NCBI GenBank assembly: GCA_019359075.1
Contig: JAHHIB010000035.1
Coordinates: forward strand, 1 to 64,000
Direction of reading: 5' to 3'
Origin: Kalymmatonema hyalinum WJT4-NPBG1
GTDB lineage: Bacteria > Cyanobacteriota > Cyanobacteriia > Cyanobacteriales > Nostocaceae
DNA length: 64,000 nucleotides
Shown: in pieces, positions 19,058 through 27,577 of the stretch
Layout of the letters: each line of letters starts with the position of its first letter
Position numbering within the stretch: position 1 is the stretch's first letter
Position numbers and translations under genes: made by a program
Notes under the pieces: generated by a model
What the model saw: the letters and a program-made list of their open reading frames with translations, nothing else
Database searches by the model: none
Told to the model about the DNA's origin: nothing

Positions 19058-19921
19058 ATGGCAAGCAAATTGATCATCAGAGAACGCTGTTTTGAGTGGG
19101 GACAGCGAACATACTTAATGGGCGTTCTGAATGTCACGCCTGATAGTTTTAGTGATGGTGGCAAATTCAATACAACCACTACTGCTTTAGCACAGGCGCA
19201 AGCAATGGTAGCAGGTGGTGCTGATATTATCGATGTCGGTGGACAATCAACTCGACCAGGGGCAGAGCAAATCACTCTTGCAGAAGAACTTGAGCGAGTC
19301 TTGTCAGTGGTACAAGTTCTACGAAAAGAGATATCAGTACCGATTTCTATAGATACAACAAGGGCAGCAGTTGCCAAGGCTGCTGTGGAAGTCGGTGCGG
19401 ACATAGTTAATGACATTTCCGGCGGTAGGTTTGACCCAGAAATGTTGTCCACTGTGGCAAAAATAGGTGTGCCAATTATATTGATGCATATGAGGGGAAA
19501 CCCACAGACAATGGCACAATTCGCAGATTATCAGAATTTGATACAGGAAATTTATAGTTTTTTGGCAAAACAAATTGCGGCAGCCACTGCTGCGGGTATT
19601 GATCAAGGAAAAATAATTATTGATCCAGGTATTGGCTTTGCTAAGAACTATGAGCAAAACTTAGAAATTTTTCGCCGCTTATCCCAATTGCGTCAACTGA
19701 ACTGCCCGATTTTAGTAGGACCATCACGTAAAAGTTTTATTGGTCGGATTTTAAATCAACCAGACCCGAAAGCCCGAGTCTGGGGAACAGCGGCGGCGTG
19801 TTGTGCTGCTATCTTTAATGGCGCTGATATCCTCCGAGTTCACGATGTTAAAGAAATGTGCGATGTATCCTTGGTTGCTGATGCAATCTTCCGACAATCT
19901 TCGCCTGTCCTGCCAAACTAG
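19058..19921 (+). CDS. folP: Dihydropteroate synthase
   Basis: Condenses 4-aminobenzoate with hydroxymethyl-dihydropterin diphosphate in folate synthesis. Signatures: GVLNVTPDSFSDGG, DVGGQSTRPGA, and GPSRKSFIGR near the C-terminus. The start at 19058 (MASKLIIRE) gives 287 residues. An ATG at 19004, touching the tpiA stop, is rejected because its first 18 codons cover a palindromic, repeat-like stretch (GTAGGGTGGGC..) unlike coding sequence. It is probably cotranscribed with tpiA. Its stop overlaps the stop of the convergent SPFH gene within the palindrome CTAG. Confidence 0.96.
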   Translation: MASKLIIRERCFEWGQRTYLMGVLNVTPDSFSDGGKFNTTTTALAQAQAMVAGGADIIDVGGQSTRPGAEQITLAEELERVLSVVQVLRKEISVPISIDTTRAAVAKAAVEVGADIVNDISGGRFDPEMLSTVAKIGVPIILMHMRGNPQTMAQFADYQNLIQEIYSFLAKQIAAATAAGIDQGKIIIDPGIGFAKNYEQNLEIFRRLSQLRQLNCPILVGPSRKSFIGRILNQPDPKARVWGTAAACCAAIFNGADILRVHDVKEMCDVSLVADAIFRQSSPVLPN

Positions 19922-20754
19922 GTAGAACCATTTTCACTACTCTTGCCAGCTTCTGAAGATACTGACTCGGAAATCAAATCCATCATGTCACTACCTTTGC
20001 CTGGATCTACAAAGACAACTTTGGCATTTGGGCTTTCACCAAGTTTGTAACTGGCATTGATGTAATCTTGAGCCACAAGATACCGCAGAATGTCCTTACT
20101 TTCAGGATTGGTACGCAAAGCGTCAGAAATTATTTGCATTGAGGTTTTCGTACCTTCTGCTTTTTTAATTGCCGCTTGCCGCTGCCCTTCTGCTTCTAAA
20201 ATCGCAGCGCGGCTATTAATTTCAGCTGCCCGCTGCTCTTCCATTGACCTGCGTACGCTCTCAGGCGGTGTAATACTCTGAATATCTACCCGGAGAATCT
20301 CAACTCCCCACTGTTCTGTTATCCGATTCAACTCTTCCAATAAGGCTCTGTTCATCTCCGCTCTGGATGCATTGGTTTCCTCCAAGGTGTTTTGAGCAAG
20401 GATTTCTCGAAGCGTAGTTGTAGTTAAGGTTGCTAACCCCTGTTGGAGATCGTCAATTTCGTAAAAGCTTTTCTCTATATTTCTGATCCGCCAGTAGACG
20501 ACACCATCTACTTCTAGATAGATGTTATCTCTGGTAATCACATTCTGCGGCTTGATGTCTAAAACCTGCTCGCGTGTTGTGTCCTCCATCACAATTTGAT
20601 CGAGCAAGGGAACAATGAAGTTTAGCCCTGGTCTCAGTTTCCGATGATACTGCCCCAAGCGTTCAACCAAGGCTTCATTCCCCTGATTAATAAGTTTTGC
20701 AGACCCTAATGCATATCCTATAAGGACTAAGACTATGGCAATAATCGGTTCCAT
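19918..20754 (-). CDS. SPFH/band 7 (stomatin-like, paraslipin) protein
   Basis: A 278-residue membrane-anchored protein. An N-terminal hydrophobic segment (PIIAIVLVLIGYALGSA) is followed by the SPFH core (NQGNEALVERLGQYHRKLRPGLNFIVPLLDQI) and a coiled, Ala/Glu-rich helix (SRAAILEAEGQRQAAIKKAEG) typical of paraslipins. Members oligomerise in membranes and often partner with proteases or NfeD proteins, but no NfeD gene is adjacent. It converges with folP, sharing four bases. Confidence 0.92.
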   Translation of the reverse strand: MEPIIAIVLVLIGYALGSAKLINQGNEALVERLGQYHRKLRPGLNFIVPLLDQIVMEDTTREQVLDIKPQNVITRDNIYLEVDGVVYWRIRNIEKSFYEIDDLQQGLATLTTTTLREILAQNTLEETNASRAEMNRALLEELNRITEQWGVEILRVDIQSITPPESVRRSMEEQRAAEINSRAAILEAEGQRQAAIKKAEGTKTSMQIISDALRTNPESKDILRYLVAQDYINASYKLGESPNAKVVFVDPGKGSDMMDLISESVSSEAGKSSENGST

Positions 20755-20933
20755 GTATTCTCCTATTTAGCGTTTGGCGGCATTAACTGTAAGGACGCGG
20801 CACTACCATGTCCTATCTTCAGTCTAATGTCCAGAATGTGTAATGTTAATATCACAGGTTGCGGTACTAGGCAAGACTATTGGGAAATGTAAAGATTTAC
20901 AGCTACTTGGCATTGGACATGGCTAGTGAAGTA

Positions 20934-20962
20934 CCCATACTTAGCTTCGCTTGAAGTATGGG
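20934..20962. repeat. Stem-loop with 9-bp perfect arms
   Basis: Arms CCCATACTT (20934-20942) and AAGTATGGG (20954-20962) pair perfectly, and part of the loop (AGC TTC GCT) can pair further. It may be part of an IS200/IS605-type end or guide-RNA scaffold; that is inference from shape and context only. Confidence 0.6.
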
Positions 20963-21278
20963 CTTCGCGTCTCAACCGCCGTTGCTCTGTTGGGTACATG
21001 CATTGCTGAATGTTCGTCACTAAAGACGATCCAAGTCTTACACAGCGTCTCTGCTATTGCTACCTTTATCTCCCCATGGAGAACCCGCGCAGCCGCCCGC
21101 CTCCCGCAGGCAGTGAAATTGTTTTTCCGTACATTCCTGTGTGGCTTATCTTTTACCGCCTTAGTAGTAGGGCGAACCAGTGACTGGAATCTTTCCCCCT
21201 TTCTCTCGCTAGTTACCGTGGTAAGCGTATAACCGCTACTGTGACCTTTGTTTGCAGCCGAGTGGGTGGGTTAGCAAC

Positions 21279-21316
21279 CATCTATATAATATTATGTATG
21301 TAGATGTTGTGTAGAT
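21279..21316 (+). promoter_or_regulatory. Candidate operator of the RHH gene
   Basis: Immediately upstream of the RHH start, TGTAGAT occurs twice with 11-bp spacing (21299-21305 and 21310-21316), and CATCTA (21279) is the reverse complement of TAGATG (21301). Spaced short direct repeats one helical turn apart are the usual binding pattern of autoregulating ribbon-helix-helix repressors. This is inference. Confidence 0.4.
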
Positions 21317-21320
21317 ATTT

Positions 21321-21488
21321 ATGAATAAAAAAGGATTGAATTTACGAATATCCGAACGACGATTAAATAAGCTTAGATTATACGCAGCTAGTAAAGAAAA
21401 GACAATGACTCAACTGGTAGAAGACTGGATTGACCGACTACCGACCCCAGAGATTGGAGACTCCTCTATCACCCCTCGCACTGAATAA
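21321..21488 (+). CDS. Small ribbon-helix-helix (CopG-like) protein
   Basis: A 55-residue protein with a beta strand followed by two helices (LNLRISERRLNKLRLYAAS..MTQLVEDWIDRL), the ribbon-helix-helix pattern of DNA-binding CopG/Arc-type proteins. Such small RHH proteins are seen in cyanobacteria as antitoxins and next to IS200/IS605-type transposon genes. Here neither a toxin nor a tnpA/tnpB gene is present. Its 3' end runs into the outer arm of a nested hairpin. The ATG has no clear Shine-Dalgarno. Confidence 0.65.
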   Translation: MNKKGLNLRISERRLNKLRLYAASKEKTMTQLVEDWIDRLPTPEIGDSSITPRTE

Positions 21489-21516
21489 CCTACGGTTATT
21501 GTCGTTTAGGGGTGAT
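21468..21516. repeat. Nested hairpin overlapping the RHH gene end
   Basis: Outer arms ATCACCCCT (21468-21476) and AGGGGTGAT (21508-21516) enclose an inner hairpin AATAACC-TAC-GGTTATT (21484-21500), both perfect. The left arm and inner arm lie in or over the last codons of the RHH gene. The shape is that of a structured RNA or transposon end; there is no T-run. Confidence 0.7.
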
Positions 21517-21766
21517 TCGTCGTCTCCCGCTGTCCATCCCCACCCTGCTACGCTGAGGGTGGGGACTTCCGCGATACCGTTAAATCACCAAGGGGGTTGC
21601 GTGTGCAAGTCCTATTTTTGTAACCAAGTTTACATTGGTTTAGGGCGGACAAGATGTCCACCCCACAAGAAAATGAAACCACTATAAATCCTTTTTGGGC
21701 GTAGTGGATCTGTGTAATGAAATTTTGATATTTCAGACAGAGTGCCAATCGATTCCCATCACTGTG
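21489..21766. other. Stem-loop-rich gap without a gene
   Basis: It holds the right arm of the nested hairpin, a GC-rich hairpin at 21538-21564 (CCCCACCCT / AGGGTGGGG, 9-base loop), and a smaller imperfect one at 21643-21663 (GGCGGAC / GTCCACC). A plus-strand open frame (21430-21687) covers these hairpins and is not credible as protein. Confidence 0.55.
21538..21564. repeat. GC-rich stem-loop
   Basis: A perfect 9-bp stem with a 9-base loop (GCTACGCTG). It is followed on the plus strand by GACTTCCGCGATACCG. It is a candidate end of a degenerated mobile element. Confidence 0.65.
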
Positions 21767-23410
21767 CTATTTCTCCACAGGCTCCAGCCACCTTTTGATA
21801 CTTGGTGGTAATTCGGAAACCAGACGCAATGGTAGCTGGGGTGTAGAGAGAGATTGAGCGTAAGCTGATGTTAAAAAAGGTTGGTAAATTTTTGCTTCTG
21901 GTGTTAGTTGCTTGATAAATGCTAAACTGACTCCTTGAGTTAATTGACGTAAAGATTTGGTTTCTTCACCTTGCCGTTCTTTAACAATAGTGGTCGCTGC
22001 ACTTGTTGGATATATTGGATCGCTAATACTTAAGTGAGTACCACCAATAGCAGTTAACAGGTACTTCTCACCCCGCAGTTGGGTAAAAGGTTCTATCTGA
22101 TGCTTCAGCGCTGGAGTCAAGGCGTCTTCAGTTCCACTTAAGATTAAGACTGGCTTGCTGACTTGAGTGAGACCTTTTTTGCCGAAGAGGTTTCCAACTA
22201 GCGGGTTAAGAGCGATCGCACTCTTAATTCGCTGATCTTGTAACCTCAGTTTTCTATCCCGTAAGGAAGCAGCCGAACACTGCAACCAGTCACCTGGTGC
22301 TTCGCCGATATTTAAAGAATCTTTGCAAAATTTACGCAACTCCTCTAAGTCTACCTCTCCTCCTACCAAAGCCAAAGCGGTGTAACCTCCCAAGGAGTGA
22401 CCGATAACAGTGACTTTTTCGGTGTTTAACTTTGCTTGAAGTTGCCCAGGTTGAGTATTGAGTTTTGCCAGTTCATTCAGTATAAAGCTGACATCTTTTG
22501 GTCGATCAATAAATTCAGTTGCTCTTAGCAGCTGTGCCAAATTCTGTGTATCTGAGGCTCTATTGACAGCGTTGGCGTTGCTACCAGGATGTTCAACAGC
22601 AGCAACACTCAAGCCATAAGAAGCTAAATGACGCGCCAAATAGCTCAAAAATCTTCGGTTTCCTCCCAAGCCGTGGGAAAGGACAACCAGTGGGTTTTCG
22701 GCGTTTCCCTGACTCGAATAAATGTCTACAGGAATCGTACGGTTACGCTGTCGATCATTCAAGATGATTGTCTGCTGCTGTACTGCTTCAGGACCCAGCG
22801 CTGCTGGATCGAATGCTGCTTTGAAGGGTATGCTACTTTTAGCAGACAAGTCTCGTTCTAGTAACAGACCAAAAGCTTGACTTTGTAAGTTATTTGGGTT
22901 AAATTCAACTGCCAAACCGATAGCTTTCGTGGCGTCTACGGTAATATTCTCTCCTGGGTAGGCTCGTAAAAAACTTAGTGCGTTAAAACCGTTTGCCTGG
23001 CGGAGTGTGAAATTCAGGGTTGCCTTGATACTTTCTGCTGTACTGCCTGGTATAACTCCACCTATAGATGATATAAACTCTCTACCTCCTGGCGATCGCA
23101 TCAGATCGTCAACAAATTTGTCCGCAAAAGCAGGATCGACCTCCAAGCGTTTCGTCAGAAATCCTCTAACTTCAGGCGTGAGCATCGATGACAAAACTTC
23201 TAGCCCGGATGGTAGTCTCCCGGTTTTGGCAAACTTTTCTAAATCTGCGATCTCTACCGACTGCTGAAATGGACCAAGGCGGATGGTTACTGTTTCGGCT
23301 GCAAGAGTAGAGGGTATTCCGACACCCCACCCCAAAGCAAGCGTCAAAACAGAGAGTAATCTTTGTCGCCAGGATGCTTTACGCGAATCTTTGCCAAGCT
23401 GAAACTGCAT
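21767..23410 (-). CDS. Exported alpha/beta hydrolase with DUF1400 domain
   Basis: A 547-residue protein with a signal peptide (LLSVLTLALGWGVGIPSTLAA). Residues about 38-170 match the DUF1400 domain seen mainly in cyanobacterial hydrolases (VTIRLGPFQQSVEIADLEKFA). The rest is an alpha/beta hydrolase: VVLSHGLGGNRRF (oxyanion region), GHSLGGYTALAL with the nucleophilic Ser, ILSGTEDALTP with a likely acid, and GGTHLSISD with a likely His. It resembles PAF-acetylhydrolase-like enzymes, but the substrate is unknown. It is expected to act outside the cytoplasmic membrane. Confidence 0.9.
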   Translation of the reverse strand: MQFQLGKDSRKASWRQRLLSVLTLALGWGVGIPSTLAAETVTIRLGPFQQSVEIADLEKFAKTGRLPSGLEVLSSMLTPEVRGFLTKRLEVDPAFADKFVDDLMRSPGGREFISSIGGVIPGSTAESIKATLNFTLRQANGFNALSFLRAYPGENITVDATKAIGLAVEFNPNNLQSQAFGLLLERDLSAKSSIPFKAAFDPAALGPEAVQQQTIILNDRQRNRTIPVDIYSSQGNAENPLVVLSHGLGGNRRFLSYLARHLASYGLSVAAVEHPGSNANAVNRASDTQNLAQLLRATEFIDRPKDVSFILNELAKLNTQPGQLQAKLNTEKVTVIGHSLGGYTALALVGGEVDLEELRKFCKDSLNIGEAPGDWLQCSAASLRDRKLRLQDQRIKSAIALNPLVGNLFGKKGLTQVSKPVLILSGTEDALTPALKHQIEPFTQLRGEKYLLTAIGGTHLSISDPIYPTSAATTIVKERQGEETKSLRQLTQGVSLAFIKQLTPEAKIYQPFLTSAYAQSLSTPQLPLRLVSELPPSIKRWLEPVEK

Positions 23411-23541
23411 ATAACTTATGAGTCATTAGTCACGCTTTCATTAGTAGCGCAAAATTTATGACTTTCCTAATCGCAATACAGTTTCCTGGAAGTTTGGGGA
23501 CGCAAAGGGCTTGACAAGCGTCCCCAAATTGTAATTGGCTT

Positions 23542-25161
23542 TTAAAAGCCGATTCCGAAAAATCTGATAATACTCAAGATAGTACCTAGAGGTCCTCCTA
23601 CAGTGTTGATGGTATCAGAAGTCTTAGCTAGACCATTCCGGCTGATTAACACAACATCATTATTGCGAAGTATGGGATTGGTTTGCTCGTTAATTCCTGC
23701 TGTTAAATCCACTTTTACTAGACGTTTGGTAACAGAACCATCAGGATTGAGCCGAACCAAATCGACATTAGCCCTGGTAGCTCTCGCATCGTTAAATCCA
23801 CCAGCGGCAAGTACTGCTTGGTTTAAGGAGCTATTCGGCTGAATATCTAGTGGTCCTGGTCTTTTCACTTCGCCAACCACGTTGACTTGAATGCGTGAGG
23901 GAGATAAAGTTGTTGTCGCTAATTGAGTCGCTTCTGATCGGTTGATTTCCGTTGCAGTTGGAAACACAACCGTATCTCCGTCCTGCACAATCAGGTCTTG
24001 ATTTATATCACCACTTTCCAAAAGTTTCCACAGGTCAATTTTTATATTTTGTTCTCCACCTGTTCTTGTCGGGCGGCGGATCACGACATTCCGAATATCC
24101 GCTTGTGGCGTTAGGCCTCCAGCTAATTGCAGCGCCCGTGTTACAGTGGGCAGACCAGATATAGTAGGCGCACCTGTTGTGGTGCCTGACCCTTCTGCGG
24201 CACCTTGGGTGATAAGATAGGTTCCCTGACGGACAACTTCACCAATGACTGCTACTGTACGTGGTGTGGTGGGGTTCGCGGCAAAGGTGGTTGCGGATAA
24301 ATTTCGTGCCTCTGCCAAGTCTAAGTTGGTTGCCATTGGCACATAGATGGTGTCTCCATCTCGCAAAGTAATATCCTGTGGTAATGTGCCTGTCCGTAAG
24401 AATTCCTTCAAATTTAGGGTGAGGAGTTGCTCTGGACCGCGTCCTAGCTTACGCCGTAATTCTACTCTTGTGAGATCCGCACTCGCTGTCACTCCCTGAG
24501 CTGTCGTCAATGCAGCTAATACAGTGGGGTACTGCACCCCAGGATTATCACCCGCGCCTCCTTGTAAGCTGAGACTGTACCCTCCTGGACGTGTCACCTC
24601 TCCGGCAACATTAATATTGATAGGACGGGATGATACAAGATTGACTGATATAATAGGACGCTTGAGATAACGAGAGTATCTCTGAGCAATTAAGTCAGCT
24701 GATTGTTCTGTTGTTAGCCCTAACAGGGATACAGTGCCAATTAGAGGTAGGTTTATCCCTCCACCCGGCGGAATTTGGTACTCGCCTGAATACTCTGGAA
24801 CCTCAAATACACTGATTCTGATGCGATCGCCGCCTGCTAATGTATAGTTTGTATCTACCCTACCCGTTGCGGTTGGTACGGTTTGTCTCTGAGTATACTT
24901 TGTATCTTTCTGTACCGTTGATGGTGCGGTTTGTCTTTGTGTATTTGTTGTTGCGGCTGGTACGGCTTGGCTTTGAGAAGTTGTTTTTCTTTGCGTCGTT
25001 GTTGGTACGGCTTGTCTTTGAGGATTTGTTTTTATTTGCGTCGTTATTGGTACGGCTTGATTCTGAGCTAAGCTAACAGACGGAAACGCTATATGAACAA
25101 CAGTTAACAGTACCACACCCCCGAATGGTTTACTGATAAATTTTAACCTTGCATTATCCAT
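23542..25161 (-). CDS. Polysaccharide biosynthesis/export protein (Wza-like, SLBB domains)
   Basis: A 539-residue exported protein for capsule or exopolysaccharide secretion. A signal peptide (FGGVVLLTVVHIAFPSVSLA) is followed by a Thr/Gln-rich segment with a repeated QxQAVPTTTQRKT-type unit (about residues 33-105). Then come the Poly_export domain (GDRIRISVFEVPEYSGEYQIPPGGGINLPLIG) and three SLBB-type units (INVAGEVTRPGGYSL, VAVIGEVVRQGTYLI, VNVVGEVKRPGPLDI). No glycosyltransferase or Wzc-like gene is adjacent. Its promoter should lie in the AT-rich gap upstream. Confidence 0.92.
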   Translation of the reverse strand: MDNARLKFISKPFGGVVLLTVVHIAFPSVSLAQNQAVPITTQIKTNPQRQAVPTTTQRKTTSQSQAVPAATTNTQRQTAPSTVQKDTKYTQRQTVPTATGRVDTNYTLAGGDRIRISVFEVPEYSGEYQIPPGGGINLPLIGTVSLLGLTTEQSADLIAQRYSRYLKRPIISVNLVSSRPININVAGEVTRPGGYSLSLQGGAGDNPGVQYPTVLAALTTAQGVTASADLTRVELRRKLGRGPEQLLTLNLKEFLRTGTLPQDITLRDGDTIYVPMATNLDLAEARNLSATTFAANPTTPRTVAVIGEVVRQGTYLITQGAAEGSGTTTGAPTISGLPTVTRALQLAGGLTPQADIRNVVIRRPTRTGGEQNIKIDLWKLLESGDINQDLIVQDGDTVVFPTATEINRSEATQLATTTLSPSRIQVNVVGEVKRPGPLDIQPNSSLNQAVLAAGGFNDARATRANVDLVRLNPDGSVTKRLVKVDLTAGINEQTNPILRNNDVVLISRNGLAKTSDTINTVGGPLGTILSIIRFFGIGF

Positions 25162-25638
25162 ATTTACCTGAGACTACTATTTAGTAAAGTACTTTCTAAA
25201 CATTTTTAGCTTGACTCTTCTTACCTATTCAAGTTCCTCACAATCATCTCTTCTTAAAGAATCTTCTTTTTCAGGAGCATAATTGTTTATTGTCTTTGAA
25301 CTTTTAGTAAAGTTCATTTAAAGTTGAATATTTATCATACCTACTCTTTAAAATATTGTGGTTGTCATTACAGTTTATATGATTGATTTTGCACTTCCCT
25401 ATTAGTATAAACAAAAATATTCCTCTTTAGCAAATATTACGGGTAAGAAAAGTAGGATTTGTAAGTAATATTTGGTGGCATCTAAGCCGCATGAAACTAG
25501 AATAAAAATATTACTAGAAACAGACAAACCTTTGAATTTACCTATTTATTTCTGCGTTATTCGTTGTGTCTAATAGTTATACAAAGAGTATCTGACTGAG
25601 GATGGTGAGGAAAAAAGGTTAGCAGAATCCCCGTCAAA
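25162..25638. other. AT-rich intergenic region with a small palindrome
   Basis: A 477-base gap upstream of the export gene and downstream of the ABC ATPase gene, both on the minus strand. It contains a perfect 8-bp hairpin TGAACTTT-TAGT-AAAGTTCA (25297-25316), a possible operator 136 bases upstream of the export gene. I see no ORF or RNA gene. Confidence 0.5.
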
Positions 25639-26622
25639 CTATCCAGGAGAGTTGTTATGCCTTTGGATTTCTTGGACAAAAAACTCCTCCAAAGAAGGAC
25701 GAGACAAATTCATGGCAATGAGTTGCCCTCCCATCAAGCGAAGACTGGCAAGAAAATCATAAGCATCGCCTTGCACTTCACCTAGCCAAGAACCATTAGG
25801 CTGATACTCTAGATTAGGAACCCATTTCTTGAGAATTTCCCAATCACCACCTTGACCTTTGACATGATATACGTTACTTGTTCCTAATAGTTCATCAAGT
25901 AAACCAGAGGAAATTAATTCTCCTTGAGCAAGGATAGCGATGCGATCGCAAAGTTGCTCAACTTCACTGAGAATATGGCTGTTGAAAAAAACCGTCTTAC
26001 CTGCGGCTTTTAGCGCCAGGATAATTTCGCGCATTTGGTAACGTCCCACAGGATCAAGACCCGACATCGGTTCATCAAGAAACACCAGTTCTGGGTCATT
26101 AATGAGTGTCTGTGCCATACCAACACGCTGTAGCATTCCTTTAGAATAGCGACGAAGCAGCTTTTTGCGGGCGTCTTTTTGCGATAACCCCACCAATTCC
26201 AACAGTTGAGGAATGCGTTGACGTTGCACTTTTTTAGGAATTTGAAACAGCCCAGCGGCAAGCTGTAAAAATTCCCAAGCAGTGAGGTAGTCATACAAAT
26301 AAGGATTTTCGCTTAAGTAGCCGATGCGTTCTTTAACACTGCGATCGCCCAATGGTCTACCCAAAAGCAATCCTCGTCCTGACGTTGGGCGAATAATCCC
26401 CAGCAACAATTTCAACAGCGTCGTTTTTCCAGCACCATTCGATCCGAGTAACCCAAAAGTTTCTCCCTTATAAACTTTCAAAGAACAGCTTTTAAGGGAT
26501 ACGACTTTTTGATTCAAAAAAAAGCCAGTACGATAGACTTTTCGCAACTCAGAAGTTAGGACAACAGGCGGAATGCCTGTGGTATTTAATTGAGAGTCGG
26601 GAGCGTCTGCAACAGACATCAT
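25639..26622 (-). CDS. ABC transporter ATP-binding protein (ABC-2 type)
   Basis: A 327-residue ATPase subunit. Walker A (GSNGAGKTT), signature (RYSKGMLQRVGMAQ), Walker B (LVFLDEPMSGLDP) and H-loop (NSHILSEVEQLCDRI) are all intact. The C-terminal 90 residues form the extra domain typical of ABC-2/DrrA-like exporters. No permease gene is adjacent in this window, so the partner and substrate are unknown. Start is the ATG at 26622; a second ATG follows at once. Confidence 0.94.
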   Translation of the reverse strand: MMSVADAPDSQLNTTGIPPVVLTSELRKVYRTGFFLNQKVVSLKSCSLKVYKGETFGLLGSNGAGKTTLLKLLLGIIRPTSGRGLLLGRPLGDRSVKERIGYLSENPYLYDYLTAWEFLQLAAGLFQIPKKVQRQRIPQLLELVGLSQKDARKKLLRRYSKGMLQRVGMAQTLINDPELVFLDEPMSGLDPVGRYQMREIILALKAAGKTVFFNSHILSEVEQLCDRIAILAQGELISSGLLDELLGTSNVYHVKGQGGDWEILKKWVPNLEYQPNGSWLGEVQGDAYDFLASLRLMGGQLIAMNLSRPSLEEFFVQEIQRHNNSPG

Positions 26623-26791
26623 GTTGTGCTTAGGGCTACACCAAAAATACGATGTAATGATAAATTACCCAGTTGACTGACAATAATAACACCTTATTGA
26701 CTAATATCCTCTCAGTAGGGGATGAGGGAGATAAGGAAGATGAGATAAGGAGGTATTTTCTCCCTTGTCTTCCCTGTCTTCTCCTGGTTGT

Positions 26792-27460
26792 TCACAGCAT
26801 CCCTTTAGAACTAGGAATCATACCTGCACGACGCTTATCGATTTCTACTGCCATCCGCATTGCTCTGGCAAATGCCTTAAACGTTGCTTCAATAATGTGA
26901 TGGGAATTCATGCCATCCAATTGGCGAATGTGCAGTGTCATTTGGGTGTGGTTCACTAAAGCGACAAAGAATTCGCGTACTAACTGGGTGTCATAAGTTC
27001 CCACCCGCTGAGTGGGAATTTGCAAGCCATAGCTAAGGTGGGGGCGTCCAGAAAAATCTAACGCCACCTGAATGAGTGCTTCATCAAGAGGTGCAAAGAA
27101 ATGACCAAAGCGGACAATACCTTTCTTATCGCCAAGTGCCTTGCTAATAGCTTGACCCAAGGTAATACCTACATCTTCGTTGGTATGGTGGTCATCAATG
27201 TGCAAATCTCCCGTCGCCTTGATCTCCAAATCAAATAGCCCGTGGGAGGTGATTTGATGCAGCATATGATCTAAAAAGGGAATGCCGGTTGCTGCATTGC
27301 AAACACCTGTACCATCGAGGTTAACTCTGACATACACATCTGTTTCGCTTGTCGTGCGGCTAATTTCGGCAATACGAGCGCCATTGGGAGGCGCTTCGTT
27401 GTGTGAGGGGAGAATTTGGCGTAGGACGGAGTCCTTGGCGGAGGCATCGCTTATTTGCAT
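26792..27460 (-). CDS. hisB: Imidazoleglycerol-phosphate dehydratase
   Basis: Catalyses the sixth step of histidine synthesis, a manganese-dependent dehydration. The 222-residue protein has the metal-binding histidine motifs [22 protein letters not shown] and [16 protein letters not shown]. It is the monofunctional form without a phosphatase domain. Upstream and downstream genes (fabI, ABC ATPase) are unrelated to histidine, as is usual for scattered his genes in cyanobacteria. Confidence 0.97.
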   Translation of the reverse strand: MQISDASAKDSVLRQILPSHNEAPPNGARIAEISRTTSETDVYVRVNLDGTGVCNAATGIPFLDHMLHQITSHGLFDLEIKATGDLHIDDHHTNEDVGITLGQAISKALGDKKGIVRFGHFFAPLDEALIQVALDFSGRPHLSYGLQIPTQRVGTYDTQLVREFFVALVNHTQMTLHIRQLDGMNSHHIIEATFKAFARAMRMAVEIDKRRAGMIPSSKGML

Positions 27461-27577
27461 ACAGAACCTAGCTTATGCTTACTATAGACTAATGGGTCAG
27501 AGCCATTTGCTAACAGCTAATCGCTAATGGTAAATAGACAAATAGTGATTATGAGTTAACAAATAGCAATACTAACT

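Larger units (their letters stand above)
20755..21320. other. Gene-free stretch with a stem-loop, possible IS remnant
   Basis: No coding sequence is supported. A plus-strand open frame (20951-21232) shows no family match and sits over GC-rich repeat-like sequence. A 9-bp stem-loop lies at 20934-20962. On the minus strand, sequence just before this hairpin (ACGGCGGTTGAGACGCGAAGCCC) resembles that before the hairpin at 21538-21564 (ACGGTATCGCGGAAGTCCCC), so both may be ends of related mobile elements. Confidence 0.4.

Noticed and set aside
20951-21232. 93-codon plus-strand frame
   Set aside because: No recognisable domain, begins in a hairpin arm, and lies in repeat-like sequence.
21430-21687. 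85-codon plus-strand frame
   Set aside because: Covers three stem-loops and overlaps the RHH gene out of frame; better explained as structured non-coding sequence.
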